Positions 31,555-42,685 of a stretch of DNA of 64,000 bases are shown piece by piece; the stretch's first letter is position 1, and each line of letters starts with the position of its first letter. A model generated the notes under the pieces. It did not search any database and was not told the DNA's origin. It saw only the letters and a program-made list of their open reading frames with translations. Where the stretch lies: contig CP126194.1 of the NCBI GenBank assembly GCA_030272155.1, positions 1,913,501-1,977,500 on the forward strand, read 5' to 3'. The position numbers were made by a program, and so were the translations under genes. Source of the DNA: Tetradesmus obliquus (Eukaryota; Chlorophyta; Chlorophyceae; Sphaeropleales; Scenedesmaceae).

Positions 31555-33324
31555 GCACATGGTGCCTCAGCCAAGTGCACGCAGGCGCTTTCTATTGCCG
31601 TTGACCACCCAGCACTCAGCGCACACCCCCTCATCATGTGCTCAGCTGCACGGGTCTGCAAGGGCTGGCGTCAAGCAGTGCAGCAGTGCAGCGGCTGCAA
31701 CACAGCAGTGGTGATCGGACCAACATATGCCAGCCATATGGGACCAACAGCGCCACTGCTCAAGCTCAGCAGCTTTGCTCGGTGGCTGCCAGCACACGCT
31801 GCAATGGTCAAAAGCATCACGATCAAGACGAGATCCGCGCAGATTGCGCACAGCTCCAACGGCCAGTCAAACTCCATCACGCTTGACAGCTTCATAGAGA
31901 TAGCCGAGCAGCTGATGCAGCCAGCTATGGCACTGGCAGCAGCGGGGGAGGCCGCACCAGCAGCACCAGCAGGGCACAACTTGCCTGTGCAGCAGCAGCA
32001 GCAGCAGCAGCGCGGCCTGCGCCTCGTCAGCTTCACTGCCGACATGCCAGGAGTACCAGGCATGGTCGCAGCGCTACCAGTGCACTGCCTAACACACCTG
32101 GACCTTGACCTGTGGTCAAGCACAGCAATGAGCAGCCTGGCGTCTGCTCTGGCACGCCTCAGCGGCCTGCAGCATCTCAGCCTCGCAAAGTCACTCGGCA
32201 CTGCTGCTGGCATCCCCACAAGCTGCTTGGAGGCCGTGGCCCAGCTCACCAGGCTGACACACCTCAGCTTGGGAGGGCACTGGTCAGGCGGGCAGCAGCT
32301 GCTGCAGCAGTTCCTGTCACGGCCGCTGCAGCTGCAGCAGCTGCAGCTTAGCCTTGATATGCCCCTGCCTGCGCTGGACTTGACGCGCTGCAGCCAGTTG
32401 CTGCAGCTGTCAATCAAAACATCCTATACCTTCCCCAGGGGCTTAGCGCTGCCGCGGCAGCTGCAGCAGCTGCAGTTGGACAACAACAGCAGCAGCATCC
32501 GCAGGCCGCTAGCAGACCTGCAGCTGCAGCAGCTGCAGGATCTGCAGCAGCTGCGCCTGTTTGTCCCCATGACTGTGCGCACTTTGCAGGACATGACACA
32601 GCTGCAGTCGCTGCAGCATGTTGCCCTGGGCTACTTTGGTTTAAATCGCGCTAGGGAGGCGGCACTGGCTTGGCAGCATGTGCCGCAGCTGCGGGAGCTA
32701 TCAGTGGTCAACCACGTAAGCAGCGATGCGGACGAGGGCAAGATGTCGACCATCTTAGCAGGTGTTGCAACCTGCAGCGCCCTCACCAAGCTACAGCTGC
32801 AGGTCTGTCCACAGATCATTGAGCAGCATGTGCACGATTCCGACGATTCAGAGGACGAGGGAGATCACGTCGATCGCACGATGCTCCTCCCTGCTGGTGG
32901 CATGCTTGCACACCTGACAGGCCTGCAGGACCTGAGTCTGGAGTCTTCGAGCTTGATGGATGGCGATGCACTGAAGCTGGCAGCGCTGACAAACTTGACG
33001 CGCCTTGTGCTGGCAGATGTTGGGCCAGGCGTGGGTGAGCTGGCAGTGAATGTGCTTGCATGCAGCCTCAAGCAGCTGCAGCACCTGGACTTGCAGGACT
33101 GCAACTTAAGCAGCATGTCGTGCCTCGCGACCATTGCACACTTATCACAGCTGACAGAGCTGCGGCTGGAGCGCAACAGCGGGCTCACGCGGCAGGGGCT
33201 AGCGCTGCTGACGCGGCTGTCTAACTTGCAGCAGTTGGGGGCGGATGCTGGCAGGTTCATGACGCCGCGGGACTGGGAGGACTTCTGGAAAAGTGTGCGG
33301 GGGCAGCGCTTGATGTTCTATTAG
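31555..33324 (+). CDS. F-box-like leucine-rich repeat protein (5' end unresolved)
   Basis: The exon opens after a TGTCTGCAG acceptor at 31554 and stays in one frame to the TAG at 33322-33324, about 589 codons; the first ATG in frame is at 31636. The N-terminus ALSIAVDHPALSAHPLIMCS followed by ARVCKGWRQAVQQC resembles an F-box. A linker with poly-Gln (about 31990-32011) follows, and then repeated LRRs, for example LTRLTHLSLGG, LQQLQLSLDMPLPALDL and LTELRLERNSGLTRQG. An acidic loop, HDSDDSEDEGDH, interrupts the repeats near 32833. Typical FBXL proteins select substrates for SCF ubiquitin ligases; that role is inferred. A 5' exon probably exists because the acceptor is conserved in the neighbouring paralogue at 33911. 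Confidence 0.8.
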   Translation, partial: AHGASAKCTQALSIAVDHPALSAHPLIMCSAARVCKGWRQAVQQCSGCNTAVVIGPTYASHMGPTAPLLKLSSFARWLPAHAAMVKSITIKTRSAQIAHSSNGQSNSITLDSFIEIAEQLMQPAMALAAAGEAAPAAPAGHNLPVQQQQQQQRGLRLVSFTADMPGVPGMVAALPVHCLTHLDLDLWSSTAMSSLASALARLSGLQHLSLAKSLGTAAGIPTSCLEAVAQLTRLTHLSLGGHWSGGQQLLQQFLSRPLQLQQLQLSLDMPLPALDLTRCSQLLQLSIKTSYTFPRGLALPRQLQQLQLDNNSSSIRRPLADLQLQQLQDLQQLRLFVPMTVRTLQDMTQLQSLQHVALGYFGLNRAREAALAWQHVPQLRELSVVNHVSSDADEGKMSTILAGVATCSALTKLQLQVCPQIIEQHVHDSDDSEDEGDHVDRTMLLPAGGMLAHLTGLQDLSLESSSLMDGDALKLAALTNLTRLVLADVGPGVGELAVNVLACSLKQLQHLDLQDCNLSSMSCLATIAHLSQLTELRLERNSGLTRQGLALLTRLSNLQQLGADAGRFMTPRDWEDFWKSVRGQRLMFY

Positions 33325-33911
33325 GTGGCCAGCGCTAGCAGATACCCTCAGCTGAGCAGTATTTTCATAGCGGATGCTGGGCGGTCTTTTTCACTGGGCC
33401 TGCCGGCTCTGCGGGTGCCCGGCAGTGTGCGAAGGTGGCAATGTAAGGGTGCTGCTGTCACATGGGTACTGTGGTTTTGTAGCTGAGCAGCAGCAGCAGT
33501 AGGACTGCCTGGGCGATTATGTTGCTGTGTGGTGCATAAGCAGCGTGTTCAGGCTTTGTTTTTCAGCGCCACAACTGCACCAACCATTCTCTGACAAGCT
33601 TAAGGGGTGTAGTTTTGGGTTGAAGCTCTGCAGCGGCAGTGTGGGTGGTGGTTTTACTTCCTCGCACTTTTGCACAGCTGTGTAGCACGTGCTCTGGCAT
33701 GCCCTTGTCGTGCAGTGGCAGCATTTGGTAGCCGGCAATGGACTTAGGCTGATGAGGGACCAACAGAGCCCACTTTTAGGCACAGCAGACCTGCAATATT
33801 CGGCAAAACACATAGATCACCTGGGAAATCGTCTATGGTCCCCGTACTGATCGTGCTGACCCGTTCCTCTGCTGTTGCGTGCTGCTGTTGCGTGCTGCTG
33901 TTGCTGCGCAG
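33325..33911. other. Interval between the LRR paralogues
   Basis: The part just after the stop matches the 3' flank of the second copy (about 35880-36018), for example TTATGTTGCTG and the AGCAGC(G/T)TGTTCAGG block. So the 3' UTR was duplicated with the gene. About 33595-33765 is the second copy of the dispersed repeat seen at 29940. No coding exon was recognised. Confidence 0.6.
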
Positions 33912-35793
33912 GCACAAGGTGCCTCAGCCAGGTGCACACTGGCGCTGTCAATCGCTGTTGACCACCCGGCACTCAATGCAGATGCACGAATCCTGTGCTC
34001 AGCTGCATGTGTGTGCAAGGGCTGGCGGCAGGCAGTGCAGCAGTGCAGCGCATGCAACACAGCAGTGAACATCGGCCCCACCTTTGCCAGCCATCCCAAA
34101 CAAACAGCGCTGCTGGTCAAGCTGAGCAGCTTTGCGCAGTGGCTGCCGGCGCATGCGCCACTCGTCAAAAGCATCACATTTGACACAGCAGAAGTGCATC
34201 GTGTGGCTATGGATGGCACGTCAAGCCTCCCCATGCCGCTTGACAGCTTTATAGAGATAGCGCAGCAGCTGATGCAGCCAGCTATGGCGCTGGCAGCAAC
34301 GGCTGGCATAGCGCCACCAGCAGCACCAGCAGCTATGAACCTGCCAGTGCTGCTGCAGCAGCAGCAGCAGCGCGGCCTGAGCCTGGTCAGCTTCACTGCT
34401 GACCTGCCAGGGATGCCGGGCATGCTCGCAGCACTACCAGCACACAGCCTCACTCGCCTGCAGCTGGACTTCTGGGCAAGTGCAAAGTTCAGTGGTGCCC
34501 GCCTTGCTGCTGACCTGGCCCGCCTCAGCAACCTGCAGCAGCTGAGCCTCACTAAAGAACAAGGGAAAGCCGGCGGCATCCCTACCAGCTGCTTGGATGG
34601 TGTGGCGCAGCTCACCAGGCTGTCACACCTCAGCCTGGGAGGCCAGTGGTGCGGCGGACAGCAGCCGCTGCAGCAGTTCCTGGCGCGGCCGCTGCCGCTG
34701 CAGCAGCTGCAGCTCGCCTTTGGTTCTATAGAACTTTTTATTTGTTTTTTGATCAAACAAAAGCTAAATATCTTTGTATATATAAAAAAAAAATTCTTTT
34801 TGTGCTTTAAAAAAATTTTATTTTTAAAAATTTCAACCTCGGCATGCGGCTGCCTGTTCTGGACCTGACGCGGTGCTGCGGGGGCTGACCATCAATGCAT
34901 ACTTCGGCGTTCCCGAAGGCTCAGCGCTGCCGCAGCAGCTGCGTCGGCTTGAGCTTGTGAGCAGATCAAGCCGCGGCGACGCAGTAGCCGAGCTACAGTT
35001 GCTGCAGCTGCAGCAGCTGCAGCACCTGCGGCTGGACACCCCCGTGAAAGCGAGCTCGCTGCAGGACCTCTCGCAGCTGCAGTCGCTGCAGCATGTTGCG
35101 CTGGGCTACAATCATGCGCGAGCTGCACAGGAGGTGGCACTCAGCTGGGCGCTCGTGCCGCAGCTGCGAGAGCTCAAGGTGCTCACCGGGTGCCGTTCGG
35201 AAGAGGAGCACATGGACACTATCCTGCAGGGCATAGGAGCGTGCAGCGCCCTCACCAAGCTGCAGCTGCAAGTCTATGCTGTGCGCGTCGAGCAGCACGA
35301 TTCGGACGATGACTCGGAGGACGAGGGAGATGTTATGCGCACTGTGCACATGCCTGCATGCAGCATGCTGGCTCGCCTTACTACCCTGCAGGACCTATGC
35401 CTGCATTCGCCTTCGAGCTTAGCGGAGGGCGATGCATTGCAGCTGACAGCACTCACCAACTTGACGCGCCTTGTGCTGGGAGGCCTGGGGGCAGGTGTGG
35501 GTGAGCTGGCAGCGAATGCGCTTGCATGCAGCCTCAAGCAGCTGCGGCACCTGGACCTGCAGAGGTGCAACTTGGGTAGCATGTCATGCCTCGCAGCCAT
35601 TGCAAACCTTCAGCAGCTGACAGAGCTGCGCCTGGAGCACAACAAGGGGCTCACCCGGCAGGGGCTGATGCTGCTGACGCGGCTGTCAAACCTGCAGCAG
35701 CTCGGCACAGATGAAGCAGCCGGCGAGTCCATCACGTCCTGTGCATGGGCTGAGTTTTGGGCGGCTGTGCGGACGCAGCGTCGGGCGTTCTAA
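33912..35793 (+). pseudogene. F-box-like LRR paralogue, disrupted
   Basis: It is a tandem duplicate of the gene at 31555-33324, with the same acceptor context, F-box-like start (ALSIAVDHPALNADARILCS), poly-Gln linker, LRRs and acidic loop (HDSDDDSEDEGD). It reads openly from 33912 to about 34718. There a very AT-rich insert of about 120 bp interrupts an LRR and shifts the frame. Just after the insert, near 34875, about ten bases present in the paralogue are missing. From about 34876 to 35793 the reading frame is open again and LRRs continue to the end. The insert lacks a usable acceptor AG, so it does not look like an intron. Either this copy is a pseudogene or it yields two shorter products. 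Confidence 0.75.
34719..34839. other. AT-rich insert, possible organelle-derived DNA
   Basis: About 120 bp with very few G or C bases, such as GTATATATAAAAAAAAAATT, sit inside otherwise GC-rich coding sequence. Both edges are sharp relative to the intact paralogue. Composition is like chlorophycean plastid or mitochondrial spacer DNA, so a small organelle-to-nucleus insertion is the leading guess. It has no TIRs and no clear target duplication. Confidence 0.6.
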
Positions 35794-36648
35794 GTTTCTA
35801 GCAGAACTGGTCTGCTGAAGGTCAGCAGCAGTTGCTGGGCGGCAGTGTGCAAGACCTGGGGTTGCCAGTTATGTGCATTAGTGGTGTAGCATCAGGGTGT
35901 TGCTGTTGGGTGGGTATTGTGGTTTCGCAACTGAACAGCAGCGGCAGTAGCAAATAGTGGGCGGTTATGTTGCTGGGATGGCGTGGCGTGAGCAGCTTGT
36001 TCAGGGTTTTGTGCTGCATCAACCGCCCCCAATGGTTTTGTGCCATCAATGCAGCAGTCGCAGCTTGACTGGCCAGTTGGTGTTGGCACTGCAACTGTGT
36101 ACAGTGGTGGCCCAGCAGACGCCGGGCGTCTAGCCTTTTTTGACTTTGATGTATTGTTTACTATTAACAGTGCACACACATCAAGGGTTGCCGCATGCGG
36201 CCAGCTGCTCTGTGACCCTGTGTTTCAGCCGCTATGCTGTGCTCAACCAGCCGTGTTGCGGGGCAAGTCATGCTTGAGGTTACTTGCTTGTCCAGCCACT
36301 GGCGCAGCAGTGCTGCCTCTGTATACTTTTTGTTTTTTTTTCAATTTTGACAATATCAACAATGGGAACAAATCTGCACGCAGCTGCTGCGTTATATATG
36401 CGCAGACCAAACAGGTTTACAGCGTGAGCATTGCATCATGTGCAGTGTGTTTTACGGTGCTCACTCTCCTTTTCTGGTCTCAGACCTGTGTTCAACATGT
36501 TGTGGCTCATACCATCCAAGATGGTGCCAGGACCCACATGTAACTATCCTCTCTCATTATAATAAGATACATATAAGGACTTCTTTCAGTCGGACTGAAA
36601 CCTGCCTCAAACACTAGCCCAGCGAGCCGCGATTTTGCTCACGAGGGG
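35794..36648. other. Convergent intergenic region
   Basis: It lies between the disrupted LRR copy (plus) and the nuclease gene (minus). The first 230 bp match the 3' flank of the first LRR gene. TGTAA on the minus strand near 36414 (plus TTTACAG) may end the nuclease transcript. A plus-strand open frame at 36040-36543 has no recognisable domain and is not called. Confidence 0.5.
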
Positions 36649-36884
36649 TTACAAAGATTTACCAGCAAGCTCAATCAGAGAGATGCACTGCTGTGCTAGC
36701 ACATCGTCCTGCGACAGCCAGCTGCACACCAACGTATACTGCTGCGCATCCAGCACAGCTATACATATGGATTTCAGCCGCACAGAGGACCCCTCCAGCT
36801 GCACCAGCTGCGCAACAGACGCTGGTAGCCCTGTCTGCAGCACAGCAGCCACAAACTTCAGTCCAGCAGCACCATCCACACTGC

Positions 36885-36916
<32 letters not shown>

Positions 36917-37240
36917 GGCAGCAGCTGCTGCTGTACTGACCCACTGTTTCGTCCGCCTGCTTCTAGCCAATGCTGCACTGCGCCCTCATCCCAGCAGGCC
37001 GCAGGCAGCTGCAGCCTGCTTCTCAGCTTCACTGTGTGATGTGCCAGCCCCAGTGCTGCTGCTGCTTCCTGCGCAGGCAGCAGCTGCATGCTCTGCACTA
37101 GCTGCTGCTCAGCGGGAGCTTTTGGCGGCAGGTGCCGCACCACGAGCACGCCATCTAGTATGCAGCTCTGGGACTCTAAGGCTAGCTGCTGGTGCAGCTG
37201 CTGAGACAGCGTGGCAACTGTCGAACTAGCTGGCAGCTCT

Positions 37241-37273
<33 letters not shown>

Positions 37274-39520
37274 AATTGACTGCCTGCGGCTCTGCTCTCT
37301 GTTTCGTGACCTGCCTGCTGCTGCTGCTGGTTGTGCTGCGCCGACTGCTGTGGCTGAGGTTGCTGTGTCCCATCAGGGCATTCCTTCCGCACTTCTTGTG
37401 CTGCAGCAGCAAGCAGCTCCAGCCATGGAGCCAGCTGCGCAGCACGTGCGGCAGCAGACACTGGCAGCTGCTGCTGCTGCTGCTGCTGCTGCTGTGGGTT
37501 GCTGCCGTCACCGTCAGCAGCTGCACTGAGCCCTGCTAGCCTCATTGCTGCTTGCACCAGCTGCCCCACATCACCCTGTTGCAGCCACCCTGCTGCAGCA
37601 GCACCTGTCGACACCCCCTGACCGCCAACCCCTGCCACATTGCTGCCACCTGTTGACTGCTGCTGCAGCAGCTGCTGCACAGTCATTGGTAGCTTCCGCA
37701 GCAGCTGTGCAGATGTCGGCACAGGCGTACAGCCGCTGCTGTTGACCTCCACTTCTTCTCCAATTGCTGGCATAAAGCATTTGATGCCGAGGCTGCTCTG
37801 TATCTTGTTTGACATGAATGCCATCTTGTCTGGCTCCCCATGCACCAGTAATGCTGCTGCAGGTGCTACTTGCTGCACCAGTTGCAGGATGCCTTTTGCA
37901 TCTGCATGTGCGCTGACGGTTGCGTAGAAAACCTGCACACACCATGGGCCGCAGCAGCAGCGAATGTGCAGCAAAGGGGGTTGCTATGGTGTCAAGCAGC
38001 CACATTCAGCAGCAAACACCCCGGAATGCCCTCATCCTCTGTATAATTGCCATCAACTTGCCAACGAAACTGCTGAACGCATGCACGCACACATGATGCG
38101 TAGTGCGTGCCGTTTCCGGTCCACCAGACTGTGACTGCTAAATCAAATCTCACCTTGCAGTTGACCTCCAGGCTTGTCTTGTCGACCAGCAGCCCCTTGC
38201 ATGCATGCCAATACAATGAGTAGCTTAAAGGACGTCTGAATCCCACTGGAATGTCATTGCTGATCAAGCCCCACCTTGCAGTTGACGTCCAGGCTTGTCT
38301 TGTCGACCAGCAGCCCCTTGCGCTGCCCCAGCATCAGCAGCCGCCCCAGCGTGCCGGCAACCTGCAGCAGCAGCAGCAGCAGCAGCAGCACCACCACCAC
38401 CAGCAGCAGCAGCAGCAGTAAGCACAAGCAGCAAGCAGATAGCAGTGACAGAGCTGCCCCCGCATCAGCCGCCGGCCCAGCGTGCCAGCAACCTGCAGCA
38501 GCAGCAGCAGCCAGCCAGGGAAAGGAAGAAACACAGCAGCAGCAGCAGCAGCAGCATCATTATCATCATCTAGTACCGCAGCATGCACATCGCCAAAGAG
38601 CTGCAACAAGAAGCAACCGTGTCCTGCGTGTAGGCAAGCACGCCTGCATACGACTGCATTGCATTAGCCAGGGGCCATTGAGTGATACACATCGTCTGCG
38701 TGTTGTGATTTACCTGGTAGCTGGGCAGTAGCACCAGGTTCTTGGGTTCAGGCGCCCAGGCCTTGAACACCTCCAGGCTGGTGCCTCCCTGCAGCATGCC
38801 GGGAGTGGCAAACAGCACACACGGGCCCTGCAGGGCAACCAGCAAGCCAAAGACAGCAGCAGCGGCGGCGGCAGGGAAACCAAGCTGGCCAGCGTATGGA
38901 GCAGTGCACAAATTAAATATACCAGCACGCGAACGCAGCTGCTAATGCACTGCCTATGTAGGCTGCATCAGAAAGGGATAAAGCTCACCACCCAACACCT
39001 ATCTGGTAGCATTGCGTAGTTTGCAATCTTTTACTCTGTTACGGCTGCAGCTGGTGTGTGAGCACTGTGGCCGTGTGTGCCTCACCGGCTGTGTCAGCAT
39101 CTCCGGCTGCCACTGCTGCACCCTACTATCAAATCCAAAGCCTGCTGCGCCGCTGCCCGGGGGCCCCTGCTTGAGGTACTTGTTGTTCCGAAGCCTCAAC
39201 TCCCCTTGCCCCGAGAACAGCTGTAGATACATGCCTGTGTAAGCTGCCTCATGAAGTTTCGCAAACATGACAACCCAATACCTAAATAGAAAGACTTATC
39301 CAGTACAGGCTGTGTGCATCTCACCGGCTGCATCAGCATCTCCGGCTGCCACTGCTGCACCCTGCTGAAGCCAAACCCTGCTGCCCTGCTGCCAGGGGCC
39401 CCCTGCTTGAGCCGCTCACTGGCCCAGTTGAGCAGCAGGCGGTAGAACTGGTTGGCGCGGGCAGCCATGGGCGCGCTGAAGTAGATGGGTACCTGCAGCA
39501 GCGGTGGCAGCAATGGCGGC

Positions 39521-39571
<51 letters not shown>

Positions 39572-39773
39572 CGGTAGAACTGGTTGGCGCGGGCAGCCAT
39601 GGGCGCGCTGAAGTAGATGGGCACCTGCAGCAGCAGTGGAGGCAGCAACGGTGGCGGCAGCAGCAGCAGCAGCAGCAGCAGGTGATTTAACTGGTTGGCA
39701 TGGGCAGCCATGGGCGCGCTGAAGTAGATGGGCACCTGCAGCAGCAGCAGCGGCGGCAGCCGTGGTGGCGGCC

Positions 39774-39828
<55 letters not shown>

Positions 39829-42604
39829 GCGGTAGAACTGGTTGGTACGGGCAGCCATGGGCGCGCTGAAGTAGATGGGCACCTGCAGCAGCAGTGGAGG
39901 CAGCAATGGCGGCGGCAGCAGCAGCAGCAGCAGCAGGCGGTAGAACTGGTTGGCGCGGGCAGCCATGGGCGCGCTGAAGTAGATGGGCGCCTGCAGCAGC
40001 AGTGGAGGCAGCAGCAGCAGCATGTGATAGAACTGGTTGGCACGGGCAGCCATGGGCGCACTGGATTAGATAGGCACCTGCAGCAGCAGCAGCAGCAGTA
40101 GCCGGCAGAGTGAGAGAGACTGCCTCCTTGACACCACAGCACATGTAACTGCGCAGCCACTTCACAATAGGGTGATGTTACCTGTGTGTAGCTTGGCGCT
40201 GCGCACGTGCTTTGTTACGTGCTGTTCATACAGCCCAACAGCGCACCTGAAGCTGTGTCCTCTCCCAGAACTCGTCCAGCAGCAGCAGCAGCTCCTGAGC
40301 ACGCCCCACAGCAAACACAGGGATGAGCACCTTGCCTCCTGACGACACTGTCTGGTGCACCTGCATGCAGCAGCAGCAGCAGGAGCAGCAGCAGCAGGAG
40401 CAGCAGCAGCAGCAGACAAAGCACGGCAATGAAAGCTGTCAGCTCACCACAAGGTGTTGCGGTGCAGCGCCAGGAGTGCACAATGTATAGCTACAAAAAA
40501 AGAATCGGGCGGTTCGCATTGTGTTTTGTTACTGCAGATGCAGCTGGGAATTGGCAGGCGTGAGCGCTCCCAGCACCAGATTGTCACAATGAAAACGCAG
40601 CCAAACAAATCAACCATTGCAGTGAGGATCTGGGCAGAGTGCATCGGCGCCATGCGCATGCGCACGACATCTACACCTTAACAGCAGCTCTCAACATGCC
40701 ACAGCGTAGCAGTGCCAAATGCAGCAGCATACACTTCCTTCTTTCCCCTGCGGGCAGCTCAGGCAGACCCCTAGCCCCATCCTCACCGCTGCCATCATGC
40801 TGCCCTCCCGAGCCACCTTGCTCTCCTGCACACTCAGTGACTGGTGGTACCAGGCTGAAACCATGAACAAAGCTTTCAAGGCCAGCAGCCTAACTCAACC
40901 ATTGCAGTGGGGGTTCAGGCAGAGTGCATTGGCGCCATGCACATGACATCTACACCAAAAAGGCAGTGCTCAAAATGCCGCAGCGCAGCAGAGTCACTCA
41001 CCGCTGCCATCATGCTGCCCTCCCGAGCCACCTTGCTCTCCCGCACACTGGTGGCGTACGTGGACTCGCAGATCAACATGTCTGGCTGCAGCCGGCCCAC
41101 ACAGGCGCCAGCCAAATGGCGGTCTGGCACTGTGTTGAAGTCACCTGCAGCTCAAGGTTCAGAGATTTCGAGGGTGGTTAGGGATTAGAGATAGACAAGA
41201 AAGGATCACCCAGATGAGCAGGTCAGGCTGCAGCCGGCCCACACAGGGCCAGCCAGGTGGCGGTCTGGCACTGTGTTGAAGTCACCTGCAAGATCCAGGG
41301 TTCAGGGTTTGGTGATCAGGGTTTCGAGGTACGGGTGTCAGTGATGAGGAATCAAAAAGAGGCACAATAAGAGCCGGAGGCAGAGCAGCAGCGAGTTGGC
41401 GCGGTTTCGTTGTGCAGCACGGCACACTCGGCCGCTGTGATCACAAACAGCCATGCTCACCTGTGTACACCACACTCTCGCCGCCCACGCGCAGGTGCAG
41501 TATTGCAGCACCCAGCACATGACCCGCAGCGTAGGCAGTCACTTCGCAGCCCTCGCACACCTGCGACAGCAGCGACAGCAGCAAATGCAGCATAGCAGTA
41601 GCAGCACAACAGCAGGCGCGCAGGTGGGATGAATGCAGGGAACTGAGCTGCCTATGCAGACGCCCATGTACCATGCAAAAACCATGCGCACGTGAGGCAA
41701 GCCACTGGCGTGTTACAGACCATATGTTGCAGCCGCACCACAAACTCTGGTCAAAAACCCTAACAAGCTGCAAGCCGCACCATGCACGGTGCGCCCTCTA
41801 CATCATTCCTGTACACAGAAATGGCATCACCTGACATCACACCAAGTGACAATGACATCAGCTGCTGCTGCTGCGGGCTGATACTGCAAGGTGTCACACC
41901 GCCCCACTCCATGCTGCAGGATGTTGCCACATACCAAGATGCACCTCGACTGTCTCCTGCAAGTCCAGCAGCTGTGGATTGGCTGCAAGCAGATGTCGCA
42001 TCACCCAGTGCCCTAGTACTGGTCGATGGTGCTGCAGACTGGTTATAATTCCCAGGTGCACATAAGGCCAAACGTCAAGCTGCAAAGTGTTATATTGTCA
42101 TGCGCCTTTGAATGTAACAGCTGTGCCGCACCTCTACTGTCTCCTGCAAGTCCAGCAGCTGCACCTTGGCCATGCAGGCAGCAATGTGCTGCCGCGCAAA
42201 CACAGGGCCGCTGCCTGGCCGGTTGAGCAGCACCCTGCGGCAGGGGCAGCAATAGCCGTGCAGCAGCAAAGCACGCTTTGTGGGTGATAGCATGGCATTG
42301 CAGCAAAATGGCGCAATAGGTGCCTACACAGTGACATGCTGGACATCGACCACTGTCTAAGCACGGGTTTTCAAGCACCGGCATGACACCTGCAACTGAT
42401 GCTGCCGCAGGCAAGCAGTCTATATGCGTACAGCTCCTAGCAACAGACATGATGTGCCGTAGTCTGCTGCTGTCATTAGCCGCATATGCTGCTTTCCCCG
42501 CTGCCCTTTCAGTTGCCTGCCTCACTTGTGGTAGTCTTCTAGCATCAGCGGGGCAATAGCTCGGGTGGGGTAGGTCATGAACACAGGCCCGCGGTAGCCA
42601 CACA

Positions 42605-42685
<81 letters not shown>

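Noticed and set aside
34719-34839. AT-rich stretch in the second LRR copy as an intron
   Set aside because: No acceptor AG occurs before coding sequence resumes, and removing it does not by itself restore the frame because bases are missing just downstream.
36040-36543. 167-codon plus-strand frame after the LRR pair
   Set aside because: It falls partly in a duplicated 3' flank and has no recognisable domain.
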